From positions 1-64,000 of the forward strand of contig NZ_JAINZW010000007.1 of NCBI RefSeq assembly GCF_020026895.1: a stretch of DNA of 64,000 nucleotides, in the 5' to 3' direction. A program made the position numbers and the translations under genes. Below the pieces are notes generated by a model. That model saw only the letters and a program-made list of their open reading frames with translations. It ran no database searches and had not been told where the DNA came from. Below are positions 15,856-23,492 of this stretch, one piece after another. Source of the DNA: Novilysobacter selenitireducens. Its GTDB lineage: Bacteria; Pseudomonadota; Gammaproteobacteria; Xanthomonadales; Xanthomonadaceae. Position 1 is the stretch's first letter; each line of letters opens with the position of its first letter.

Positions 15856-17796
15856 ATGCGAATCAAACGCTTCATCGCCCCCGACATGCGCGCCGCGCTG
15901 AAGATGGTCCGCGACGAGCAGGGCCCGGACGCGGTCATCCTCTCCAATCGCCCGACCGAGGGCGGGATCGAGGTGGTCGCCGCCACCGATTACGACGAGG
16001 CGCTGGTGCAGCAGGCGCTGCGCACCGCCGCCCCCACGCTCAAGCCGCTGCAGGCCAAGGTGATCGAGCCGGCAGAAGTACCCGCACCGGCCAGGCCCGC
16101 CGCGCCGGCGACACCGTCGTTCGCGCAGGCCGCCCTCGCCGCGGCCACCGACGCACCGGCCCCGGCCGCCGCCGCGGCGACCGCCTCGCGCAACAGCCTG
16201 GCCAGCCGCGCCCGCGCCGTGTTCCGCCTGGGTGGCGAGACGGTGCGCGAGCCGGCAGGCGAGCCGACGCTGGCCGAACTGGTGGGCGATGCGACCACGA
16301 TGCCTGCGGCACCGGAAGCCGCGCCGGCCCCGACCCGCACGCAACGCTTCGACGACATGATGGCCGCGCTGGCGCCGATGGCCGACGAGGCGCCGACGCG
16401 TCGGCATTCCACGCTGGCGACGCCGGTGGCCGAGGCCGCCGCGCCTGCCGCGGCCGATCCGATGGGTGCCTCCGACGCATTCGATTCCGACGACGTGACG
16501 GTGTCGCTGTCGACGCAGCCGGCTGCGGTCAGCGGCAGCGATAATCAGCCCTCCCCGGCCCTCGCCTGCGAGCAGGGACGGGAGCAGAGCGTCGCCGCCA
16601 CCGCCACGTTGAAGGAAGCCGCCCCGGCGCCTGTCCTTTCGCAGCCCGTGCCTGCGCGCAACGTTGATGAAGACCGGACGCTCGAAAAGCACCTCTCCCC
16701 AACCCTCCCCTGCACGCAGGGGAGGGAGCAGACCTTCCCCACCCGCCTCGAACTCGAGCCCGCCCCGCGCCGTGCCCGCTTCGATGCGATGGAGCTGTCG
16801 CTGGCCCCGATGGAAGCCACGTGCGACGTACCCGCAAGCGCCCGCACCGACGAGACGCCGTCGCTGCAGGTCGTCGCCGGCCGCGACCTAGACCCGACCG
16901 TGACCGCGATGCGCGACGAGCTGTCGGCGATGCGCCAGTTGATCGAGCGCGAGATGGGCCAGTTCGCCGTGGAGCGCATGCGCGGTTCGCCGGCGCGCGC
17001 CGCCGCCTACGACGCGCTGGTCGGCTACGGCTGCGAAGACCACCTTGCGCAGGCCGTCGCCGCCAAGCTCGACCCGCAGCTCGACCCGGCCAAGGTGCAC
17101 GCACCGATGCTGGCGCACCTGGCGCAGATGCTGACGGTCGCCCGCGCCGAGCCCATCGACGACGGCGGCGTGATCGCGCTGATCGGCCCGACCGGCGCCG
17201 GCAAGACCACCACGCTGGCCAAGATGGCCGCGCGCTTCGCCCAGCGCCACCGCGCCCGCGACGTCGCGCTGGTCACCACCGACAACGAGCGCGCAGGTGC
17301 CCGCGAGCAGTTGCAGGCCCACGGCCGCCGGCTGGGCATCACCGTGTGCGAAGCCGACGGTCCGGAAGGCCTGGCCGAGACGCTCGACCAGCTGGCCGAC
17401 TACCCGCTGGTGCTGGTGGACACGGCCGGTTACGCCGCGCGCGACCGCGCCCTGCTCGGCCAGATCACCTGGCTGCGCGCCACCCGCAACGTGCGCTGCC
17501 TGCTGGCGCTGCCGGCGACCGCGCACCCGGCCGACCTCAACGAGGTCGTCCGCCGCTACCGCATGGCCGCGCCCGAGGGCGTGGTGCTGACCAAGCTGGA
17601 CGAAACCGGCCGCCTGGGTGGCGTGCTCTCGGTCGCCGTGCGCAACGGACTGAACATCGCCTACACCACCGACGGCCAGCACGTCCCCAGCGCCCTGGAT
17701 GCCGCCGACGCATCGCGCCTGGTGCTGCAGCTGGAGAAATTGCGGCGCGCTGCCGATAACCCCCTGATCACCGAGGACCGTCATGCACACGCCTGA
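15856..17796 (+). CDS. flhF: Flagellar polar placement GTPase FlhF, enlarged by in-frame repeats
   Basis: FlhF is an SRP-type GTPase that marks the pole for flagellum assembly and works with FleN. The start MRIKRFIAPDMRAALKMVRDE matches the conserved B domain. The GTPase (NG) domain occupies about the last 300 residues: Walker A IGPTGAGKTTTLAKMA near residue 440, then VTTDNERAGAREQL, LVLVDTAGYAARDR and VLTKLDETGRLGG. At 646 residues it is long; FlhF of Pseudomonas is near 430. The extra length is an Ala/Pro/Thr-rich linker (about 70-330). It includes two in-frame copies of a CT-rich palindrome, read as SPALACEQGREQ and SPTLPCTQGREQ. It overlaps fleN by 14 bases. Confidence 0.94.
   Translation: MRIKRFIAPDMRAALKMVRDEQGPDAVILSNRPTEGGIEVVAATDYDEALVQQALRTAAPTLKPLQAKVIEPAEVPAPARPAAPATPSFAQAALAAATDAPAPAAAAATASRNSLASRARAVFRLGGETVREPAGEPTLAELVGDATTMPAAPEAAPAPTRTQRFDDMMAALAPMADEAPTRRHSTLATPVAEAAAPAAADPMGASDAFDSDDVTVSLSTQPAAVSGSDNQPSPALACEQGREQSVAATATLKEAAPAPVLSQPVPARNVDEDRTLEKHLSPTLPCTQGREQTFPTRLELEPAPRRARFDAMELSLAPMEATCDVPASARTDETPSLQVVAGRDLDPTVTAMRDELSAMRQLIEREMGQFAVERMRGSPARAAAYDALVGYGCEDHLAQAVAAKLDPQLDPAKVHAPMLAHLAQMLTVARAEPIDDGGVIALIGPTGAGKTTTLAKMAARFAQRHRARDVALVTTDNERAGAREQLQAHGRRLGITVCEADGPEGLAETLDQLADYPLVLVDTAGYAARDRALLGQITWLRATRNVRCLLALPATAHPADLNEVVRRYRMAAPEGVVLTKLDETGRLGGVLSVAVRNGLNIAYTTDGQHVPSALDAADASRLVLQLEKLRRAADNPLITEDRHAHA
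16549..16587. repeat. CT-rich palindrome inside flhF, older copy
   Basis: CCCTCCCCGGCCCTCGCCTG followed by CGAGCAGGGACGGGAGCAG is a degenerate copy of the intergenic hairpin at 26347-26387. It is read in frame by flhF as P-S-P-A-L-A-C-E-Q-G-R-E-Q. It has more changes from the intergenic copy than the second copy 143 bases downstream. Confidence 0.75.
16692..16731. repeat. CT-rich palindrome inside flhF, well-preserved copy
   Basis: CCTCTCCCCAACCCTCCCCT followed by GCACGCAGGGGAGGGAGCAG nearly matches the intergenic element at 26347-26387 and the half copy at 22539-22560. It is read in the same frame as the first copy, giving L-S-P-T-L-P-C-T-Q-G-R-E-Q. Confidence 0.8.
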
Positions 17797-18685
17797 CCCC
17801 AACGCCCTGCCCGCCGGTCCCGCCGCCAACGGAAACAACGTGATCCCCATGACCCCACCTGCCGCCCCCGTCCGCGTGATCGCCGTTGCCAGTGGCAAGG
17901 GCGGCGTCGGCAAGACCAGCGTCTCGGTCAACCTGGCCATGTCGCTGCTCAATGCCGGCCAACGCACGCTGCTGCTGGACACCGACCTGGGCCTGGCCAA
18001 CATCGACGTGATGCTGGGCCTGTCGCCGCGCTTCACCCTGGCCGATGTCTTCGCCGGCCGCTGCGAGCTGCGCGACACGGTAATGGAAGGCCCGCGCGGG
18101 TTGTGGGTGGTGCCGGCCGCCAGCGGCAAGCGCCACATGACCGAACTCAGCCCGCAGCAGCACGTCGGGCTGGTGCACGCCTTCAGCGAGCTGGACCTGC
18201 CGATCGACACCATGGTGGTGGACAACGCAGCGGGCATTGCCGATGGCGTGCTGACCTTCTGCCAGGCCGCGCAGGACGTGATCGTGGTGGTCTGCGACGA
18301 GCCAGCCTCGGTCACGGATGCCTATGCGCTGATCAAGGTGCTCAACCGCGAGCGCGGCGTGAACCGCGTGCAGGTGCTGGCCAACCAGGTGCAGCACCCG
18401 GCCGAGGGCCGCCAGCTGTTCGAGAAGCTCGAGCGGGTGACCTCGCGGTTCCTGGACGTGACCCTCGGGTACCTGGGCGCGATCCCGCGCGACGAGTGGC
18501 TGCGCCGCTCCATCCAGCGCCAGGAAGCCGTCGTCGAAGCCTTCCCGTCGGCGCCGTCGTCGGTGGCCTTCCGCGACATTGCCCGTCGCGCGGGCCAGTG
18601 GCAGTCGCCGCAGGGCCCGCGCGGACACGTCGAATTCTTCATCGAGCGGCTGGTGTCGCCGAACGCGCGGAGTGCCACCGCATGA
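17783..18685 (+). CDS. fleN: Flagellar number regulator FleN (FlhG), MinD/ParA-type ATPase
   Basis: FleN/FlhG (300 residues) limits flagellar number, antagonises FleQ and stimulates FlhF GTPase. The deviant Walker A motif is AVASGKGGVGKTSVSVNLA (about residues 34-52), followed by LLLDTDLGLANIDVMLGL. The C-terminus carries an amphipathic helix region. The N-terminal 33 residues lie before the ATPase fold, where FlhG has its FlhF-activating peptide. The gene overlaps flhF by 14 bases and fliA by 4, a standard polar flagellate order. Confidence 0.95.
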   Translation: MHTPDPNALPAGPAANGNNVIPMTPPAAPVRVIAVASGKGGVGKTSVSVNLAMSLLNAGQRTLLLDTDLGLANIDVMLGLSPRFTLADVFAGRCELRDTVMEGPRGLWVVPAASGKRHMTELSPQQHVGLVHAFSELDLPIDTMVVDNAAGIADGVLTFCQAAQDVIVVVCDEPASVTDAYALIKVLNRERGVNRVQVLANQVQHPAEGRQLFEKLERVTSRFLDVTLGYLGAIPRDEWLRRSIQRQEAVVEAFPSAPSSVAFRDIARRAGQWQSPQGPRGHVEFFIERLVSPNARSATA

Positions 18686-19428
18686 GCACCGCCGCCGCCA
18701 CCTACCGCGCCCACCAGAACGGCGGTGCCGACGACATCGTCGAGCGCCATGGCGAACTGGTCCGGCGCATCGCCCACCACCTGGCCGCGCGCCTGCCGTC
18801 CAGCGTCGAGGTCGACGACCTGATCCAGGCCGGCATGCTCGGGCTGATCGATGCGGCCCGCAATTTCCAGGCCGACCAGGGCGCCGCGTTCGAGACGTAT
18901 GCCTCCATCCGCATCCGCGGCGCGATGATCGACGAGATCCGCCGCGGCGACTGGGTGCCGCGCTCGGTCCACCGCCGCTACCGCGACGTGGTCGCCGCGA
19001 CCCGCGAGGTCGAGCAGGCCACGGGCCGCGCCGCCTCCGCGCAGGAAGTGGCCGGCGCGCTGGGCGTATCGCTGGACGAGTACCACCGCATGCTGGAGGA
19101 CGCCGCGCGCGGCCAGCTGATCAGCCTGGACTCGCACGCCGAGGAACACGACGGCGAACCGCGCCTGGCCTCGCAGGGCGGCGCCACGCCGGCACGCGAG
19201 TTCGAGCACGACGCCTTCCGCCACGCCCTGGGCGGCGCGATCGGCGACCTGCCCGAGCGCGAGCAGCTGGTGCTGTCGCTGTACTACGAGCAGGAGATGA
19301 ACCTGCGCGAGATCGGCGCGGTGCTGTCGATCAGCGAATCGCGCGTCTGCCAGATCCACGGCCAGGCCATGCTCCGCCTGCGCGCCCGCCTGGGCGAGTG
19401 GCGCAGCGAGGCGCAGAACGACGAGTAG
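18682..19428 (+). CDS. fliA: Flagellar sigma factor FliA (sigma-28)
   Basis: FliA (248 residues) directs RNA polymerase to late flagellar and chemotaxis promoters. Region 2 is seen as VEVDDLIQAGMLGLIDAARNF and FETYASIRIRGAMIDEIRRGDWVPRS; region 4 contains LPEREQLVLSLYYEQEMNLREIG and ISESRVCQIHGQAML. The start overlaps fleN (ATGA). Four candidate FliA promoters in this window (19582, 26419, 31218, 39109, plus a weaker one at 31006 on the minus strand) are probable targets. Confidence 0.97.
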   Translation: MSTAAATYRAHQNGGADDIVERHGELVRRIAHHLAARLPSSVEVDDLIQAGMLGLIDAARNFQADQGAAFETYASIRIRGAMIDEIRRGDWVPRSVHRRYRDVVAATREVEQATGRAASAQEVAGALGVSLDEYHRMLEDAARGQLISLDSHAEEHDGEPRLASQGGATPAREFEHDAFRHALGGAIGDLPEREQLVLSLYYEQEMNLREIGAVLSISESRVCQIHGQAMLRLRARLGEWRSEAQNDE

Positions 19429-19436
19429 CCCAACCG

Positions 19437-19573
19437 CCGTCATTCCCGCGAAGGCGGGAACCCAGTGACTTAACGCTTGGCATCCGTTCGAATCTTCACA
19501 AGCAACGGCAACGTCCATGGATGTTCGGCTCCGCCGAAGTGAAGCACTAGCCCGCCTTCGCGGGAATGACGGC
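19437..19573. repeat. ATTCCCGCG inverted repeat pair between fliA and cheY
   Basis: CCGTCATTCCCGCGAAGGCG begins at 19437, and its complement, CGCCTTCGCGGGAATGACGG, ends at 19572. The pair bounds a 137-base unit with about 90 bases of unrelated sequence between arms. A single palindromic copy occurs at 38982-39008. The motif is a common dispersed intergenic repeat of proteobacteria. The cheY FliA promoter starts 9 bases after the unit. Confidence 0.75.
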
Positions 19574-19581
19574 GAGAAGAG

Positions 19582-19608
19582 TCAAGAAACCCCTCCCGCG
19601 GCCGATAG
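19582..19608 (+). promoter_or_regulatory. FliA (sigma-28) promoter of cheYZA
   Basis: TCAAGAAA, 11 bases, GCCGATAG. The -10 element matches seven of eight consensus bases (GCCGATAA), and the spacing equals that of the promoter at 26419. It ends 26 bases before the cheY start. Confidence 0.75.
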
Positions 19609-19634
19609 GTCCTTCAAACACCCCCGAGCCCCGT

Positions 19635-20027
19635 ATGGACAAGAACATCCGCATCCTGATCGTCGACGACTTCTCGACCATGCGCCGCATCGTCAAGAAC
19701 CTGCTCAACGACCTCGGCCTCTTCAACACCACCGAAGCCGACGACGGCACCACCGCGCTGGTGGAGCTGCGCAAGGGCCCGTTCGACCTGGTCATCACCG
19801 ACTGGAATATGCCCGGCATGCCCGGCATCGACCTGCTCAAGGCGATCCGGTCGGATGCCGCGCTGTCGAAGATCCCGGTGCTGATGGTCACCGCCGAGGC
19901 CAAGCGCGAGCAGATCATCGAAGCCGCGCAGGCGGGCGTGAACGGCTACGTCATCAAGCCCTTCACCGCCGGCACGCTCAGCGACAAGCTCGACAAGATC
20001 TTCGAGCGGCTGGAGACGGCGGCGTGA
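19635..20027 (+). CDS. cheY: Chemotaxis response regulator CheY
   Basis: CheY (130 residues) is the single-domain response regulator that binds FliM when phosphorylated. The acidic pocket is [11 protein letters not shown] (residues 9-19), the phosphoacceptor is Asp56 in [12 protein letters not shown], and the switch residues are in MVTAEAKRE and [11 protein letters not shown]. The frame extends upstream to 19566, but the FliA promoter lies there, so the ATG at 19635 ([10 protein letters not shown]) is used. The stop overlaps the GTG of cheZ. It is followed by its phosphatase and kinase. Confidence 0.96.
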   Translation: MDKNIRILIVDDFSTMRRIVKNLLNDLGLFNTTEADDGTTALVELRKGPFDLVITDWNMPGMPGIDLLKAIRSDAALSKIPVLMVTAEAKREQIIEAAQAGVNGYVIKPFTAGTLSDKLDKIFERLETAA

Positions 20028-20638
20028 CTTCCGCGGCAGCCGTTGCGGTGCCGTCGGACCGTGCGCACATCGTGGAACGCCTGCACCAGGCGCTGTGGGC
20101 GCTGGAGCACGACGACGCCGAGGGCTGGCGAGAGCATGTCGATGCGCTGATCCAGTGGCGCACGCAGCCGTTCGTGCAGGGCCTGACCCGGCTCGCGCGC
20201 GAGCTTGAATCCGCGCTGGGCGAAGGCACCGGCGCATCCGGCGCCTCGCTGCCCGACGCCTGCTCGCGGCTCGAGCACGTGGTCACGCTGACCGAAAACG
20301 CATCCATGCGCACGCTGGACCTGATCCAGGAGTGCGGGCAGCTGCTGGCTACGCTGCCGGTCGCCGGCGACGACGCCGCCACCCAGGCGGCGGCCGGCAT
20401 CCGCAGCCGCCTCAGTGAAATGACCGCCGCACAGGGCTACCAGGACCTCACCGGGCAGATCATCCTGCGCGTGGTCGAACTGGTGCGCGCCGTGCACGCA
20501 GGCCTGGGCGAAGCCACCGGCCAGGTCACCCCGCTGCAGCTGTCCAATCGCGGCCACGGCCCGTCGATCGCGGGGCTGGACGAGAAGCCGGCCACGCAGG
20601 ACGACGCCAACGACCTGCTGTCGTCGCTGGGCATCTGA
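20024..20638 (+). CDS. cheZ: CheY phosphatase CheZ
   Basis: CheZ (204 residues) removes phosphate from CheY-P. The catalytic segment [17 protein letters not shown] lies near residues 135-150, including the conserved glutamine that positions water. The C-terminal peptide [12 protein letters not shown] is the CheY-binding tail. The rest is long helix. The GTG start overlaps the cheY stop (GTGA) and no later start keeps the whole helical domain. Spacing to cheA is one base. Confidence 0.93.
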   Translation: MTSAAAVAVPSDRAHIVERLHQALWALEHDDAEGWREHVDALIQWRTQPFVQGLTRLARELESALGEGTGASGASLPDACSRLEHVVTLTENASMRTLDLIQECGQLLATLPVAGDDAATQAAAGIRSRLSEMTAAQGYQDLTGQIILRVVELVRAVHAGLGEATGQVTPLQLSNRGHGPSIAGLDEKPATQDDANDLLSSLGI

Positions 20639-20639
20639 C

Positions 20640-22415
20640 ATGAGCGGCGCCTTCGACAGCGACATCTGTGCCGACTTCCTGGTCGAGGCGCGCGAGATCC
20701 TCGACCAGCTGGGCGAGCAGATGGTCACGCTGGAGCACGCGCCCGACGACCGCGACGGCCTCAACGCCGTGTTCCGTGGCTTCCACACCATCAAAGGCGG
20801 CGCCGGCTTCCTCGACATCCAGCCGATGGTGGTGCTGTGCCACGCGGTGGAGGACCGGTTCGATGCCGCGCGCAGCGGCAAGCTGCCGCTGGACCCCGTG
20901 ACCTTCGACGGCGCGCAGCAGTCCGTCGACCTGCTGATGGACATGCTCGACAGCGTCGCCGCCGGCACCGTGCCGGCCGAGGTGCCCGAGCTGCTGCTGG
21001 CCAGCCTGAGGATGGAAGGCGCGCCGGCCGCGCCAGCGTCCGACGTGCTGGCCGACATCACCGACGACAACCTCGACGACCTCGACTTCGACGCGCTGCT
21101 CGACAGCCTGCACGGCAAGGGCACGGTGCCCGGCGCCGCGCCGGCACCGGCCGAAACGGCTGCGAAGCCCGAAGCCGCACCGCCTGCGACGGTCACCCCG
21201 ATCCGCCCCGCCGCCGCGCCGCGAAAGGCGCCCGACCCGGCCGATGCCACGGTGCGCGTGGACGTGCGCCGGCTGGACGCGATGGTCAACCTGGTCGGCG
21301 AGCTGGTGCTGGTGCGCAACCGCCTCAAGACCATCCGCCCGCGCCTGCGCGACGAGGACCTGGACCGCGTCGTCACCGCGCTGGACGCCTCCACCTCGCG
21401 CCTGCAGTCGGCGGTGATGATGGCGCGCATGCAGCCGGTCGGCCGCGTGTTCTCCCGTTTCCCCAAGCTGGTGCGCGACATCGCGCGGCAGCTGGAAAAA
21501 TCCGTCGAACTGGACGTCATCGGCGCCGACACCGAGCTGGACCGCAACCTGGTCGAGGCGCTGTCGGACCCGCTGCTGCACCTAGTGCGCAACGCGATCG
21601 ACCACGGCATCGAATCGCCCGACGCACGCCGCGCTGCCGGCAAGAACGAAACCGGTCGCGTGCGCCTGTCCGCGCAACAGGAAGGCGACCACGTCGCTAT
21701 CGAAGTGCGCGACGACGGTGCCGGCATCGACCCCGACAAGATCCGCGACAGCGCGGTGCGCAAGGGCCTGATCGACACCGAATCGGCCGCGCGCCTGTCC
21801 ACCGACGAGTGCCTGCAGCTGATCTTCATGCCCGGCTTCTCCACCCGCGCCGAGGTCAGCGACCTGTCCGGCCGCGGCGTCGGCATGGACGTGGTGCAGT
21901 CCAAGATCCGCGAGCTGTCCGGCGAGGTGCAGATCCAGTCCGAACCCGGCGCCGGCAGCCGCTTCCTGATCCGCGTGCCGCTGACCCTGGCGATCCTGCC
22001 GACGCTGCTGGTGGAGATCGACGACGACGTCTACGCGCTGCCGCTGGTGCGCGTGGTCGAAGTGCTGGCGCACCGCGCCAGCGAACCGATGTGGATCGAC
22101 GGCCAGCGCGTGCTGGACCTGCGCGAGGAACCGCTGCCGCTGCTGTCGATGCGCGACTGGCTGGGCGCCGGCGGACCGCCGGACGGCGAAAGCACCGGCG
22201 TGGTGCTGCAGTCGGGCGAGCAGCGCTTCTGCTTGGACGTGGACCGCGTGCGCGGCCGCGAGGAAGTCGTCATCAAGGCACTGCCCCGCACCCTGCGCGG
22301 CCTGCCCGGCTATGCCGGCGCCAGCCTGATCGGCGACGGCCGCATGGCGCTGATCCTGGATGTCGACGCGCTGTACCGCACCGGCGTCAAGGCGCCGACG
22401 CGGTTGATCGCCTGA
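20640..22415 (+). CDS. cheA: Chemotaxis histidine kinase CheA (cluster 1)
   Basis: CheA (591 residues) phosphorylates CheY and CheB in response to receptors. The Hpt domain has His49 in FRGFHTIKGGAGF. Dimerisation starts at RRLDAMVNLVGELVLVRNRL (about residue 210). The ATPase contains LLHLVRNAIDHGIE, DDGAGID and GRGVGMDVVQSKI; the CheW-like domain ends the protein. No folded P2 domain is visible between Hpt and the dimerisation helix. Instead there is an Ala/Pro-rich linker with an acidic peptide, DDLDFDALLDSLHGK (about 146-160), that resembles the CheZ tail. The neighbours cheY-cheZ and motC-motD-parC-parP match cluster 1 of Pseudomonas, but cheB is not in its usual place between cheA and motC. 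Confidence 0.95.
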   Translation: MSGAFDSDICADFLVEAREILDQLGEQMVTLEHAPDDRDGLNAVFRGFHTIKGGAGFLDIQPMVVLCHAVEDRFDAARSGKLPLDPVTFDGAQQSVDLLMDMLDSVAAGTVPAEVPELLLASLRMEGAPAAPASDVLADITDDNLDDLDFDALLDSLHGKGTVPGAAPAPAETAAKPEAAPPATVTPIRPAAAPRKAPDPADATVRVDVRRLDAMVNLVGELVLVRNRLKTIRPRLRDEDLDRVVTALDASTSRLQSAVMMARMQPVGRVFSRFPKLVRDIARQLEKSVELDVIGADTELDRNLVEALSDPLLHLVRNAIDHGIESPDARRAAGKNETGRVRLSAQQEGDHVAIEVRDDGAGIDPDKIRDSAVRKGLIDTESAARLSTDECLQLIFMPGFSTRAEVSDLSGRGVGMDVVQSKIRELSGEVQIQSEPGAGSRFLIRVPLTLAILPTLLVEIDDDVYALPLVRVVEVLAHRASEPMWIDGQRVLDLREEPLPLLSMRDWLGAGGPPDGESTGVVLQSGEQRFCLDVDRVRGREEVVIKALPRTLRGLPGYAGASLIGDGRMALILDVDALYRTGVKAPTRLIA

Positions 22416-22425
22416 CGGAATCACC

Positions 22426-22652
22426 GTAGCCCGGGTAAGGCCAGAGGCCGCACCCGGGATCGCCGCGACGTGATGCAGGACGACCCGGGTGCGCTGCGCT
22501 TACCCCGGGCTACGGCAACTGACGTCGCCCCAACAGCACCCCTCCCCAACCCTCCCCTGCGAGCCGTAGCCCGGGTAAGGCCGCAGGCCGCACCCGGGAT
22601 CGCCGCGACGTGATGCACGACGACCCGGGTGCGCTGCGCTTACCCGGGCTAC
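22426..22652. repeat. Two near-identical CCCGGGTAAGC palindromes in tandem
   Basis: Copies at 22426-22513 and 22566-22652 are almost identical, including the central GATCGCCGCGACGTGATGCA and the right flank GGCAA-T-GACG. Between them is half of the CT-rich element (22539-22560). The 333-base cheA-motC gap holds these repeats and the motC promoter and nothing else I can identify. Confidence 0.85.
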
Positions 22653-22691
22653 GGCAATTGACGCCCTCACGTGCGCCGCGTCGAAAAACCA

Positions 22692-22707
22692 CGGCACGCG
22701 CCGTGCA
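22692..22707 (+). promoter_or_regulatory. Sigma-54 promoter of motCD-parCP
   Basis: CGGCACGCGCCGTGCA has GG at 22693-22694 and GC at 22705-22706, 10 bases apart. It matches the sigma-54 pattern except for GTGC in place of TTGC. Transcription would begin near 22718, downstream of the in-frame ATG at 22671, which supports the start at 22749. Confidence 0.7.
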
Positions 22708-22748
22708 TCCCCTCAAGTAATCCCCCACTGCGACCGTTAATTCCGGAC

Positions 22749-23489
22749 ATGGACAGACTCAGCGTGATCGGCGTGGTGCTGGCACTGATTGCCCTCGTGG
22801 GTGGCAGCGTGCTCAAGGGCGCGGGCATTTCCGGGCTGTGGAACCCGGCCGCCTTCGTGATCGTCATCGTGGGCACCATTGCTTCCATCCTCCTGCAGAC
22901 GCCTATGGCCACCTTCAAGCGGGCATTGAAGATCGTGCGATGGGTCTTCCAGCCGCCTGCGCAGGACACCACCTCGGTGATCGGCAAGATCGTCGAGTGG
23001 AGCACCACCGCGCGCAAGCAGGGCCTGCTCGGCCTGGAGGCGGAGGTGCAGTCGCTGGAGGATCCGTTCCTGCGCAAGGGCCTGCAGATGGTCGTGGACG
23101 GCGTGGAGCCCGAGTCCATCCGGCAGATGCTGGAGATCGAATTGCACGGCCAGTCCGACCGTGACCTGTCGGCGGCCAAGGTGTTCGAAGGCATGGGCAT
23201 CTACGCGCCCACGCTGGGCATCATCGGTGCAGTTCTGGGCCTGATGGCGGTGATGAAGAACCTCGCCGACCCCAGCAAGCTCGGCCCCGGCATTGCCGCG
23301 GCATTCACCGCGACGATCTACGGCATCGGCGCAGCCAACCTGATGCTGTTGCCCATGGCCTCCAAGCTCAAGGGCCTGGTCAACCACCAGACCCAGGAGC
23401 GCGAGATGATCGTCGAAGGGCTGATCGCCATCGCCCAGGGCGAGAACCCGCGCAACATCGAAGCGCGGCTCAACGGGTTCATCCACTGA
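22749..23489 (+). CDS. motC: Flagellar stator protein MotC (MotA family)
   Basis: MotA-family proton channel subunit (246 residues). Two N-terminal helices (LSVIGVVLALIALVGGSVL and AAFVIVIVGTIASILLQTP) are followed by a cytoplasmic loop with the charged residues that touch FliG, and two C-terminal helices (GIYAPTLGIIGAVLGLMAVM, GIAAAFTATIYGIGAANLML). The subgroup is MotC by sequence style and by neighbours motD-parC-parP. A frame from 22671 exists, but the sigma-54 promoter overlaps it; the ATG at 22749 (MDRLSVIGVV) is preferred. Confidence 0.93.
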   Translation: MDRLSVIGVVLALIALVGGSVLKGAGISGLWNPAAFVIVIVGTIASILLQTPMATFKRALKIVRWVFQPPAQDTTSVIGKIVEWSTTARKQGLLGLEAEVQSLEDPFLRKGLQMVVDGVEPESIRQMLEIELHGQSDRDLSAAKVFEGMGIYAPTLGIIGAVLGLMAVMKNLADPSKLGPGIAAAFTATIYGIGAANLMLLPMASKLKGLVNHQTQEREMIVEGLIAIAQGENPRNIEARLNGFIH

Positions 23490-23492
23490 ACC

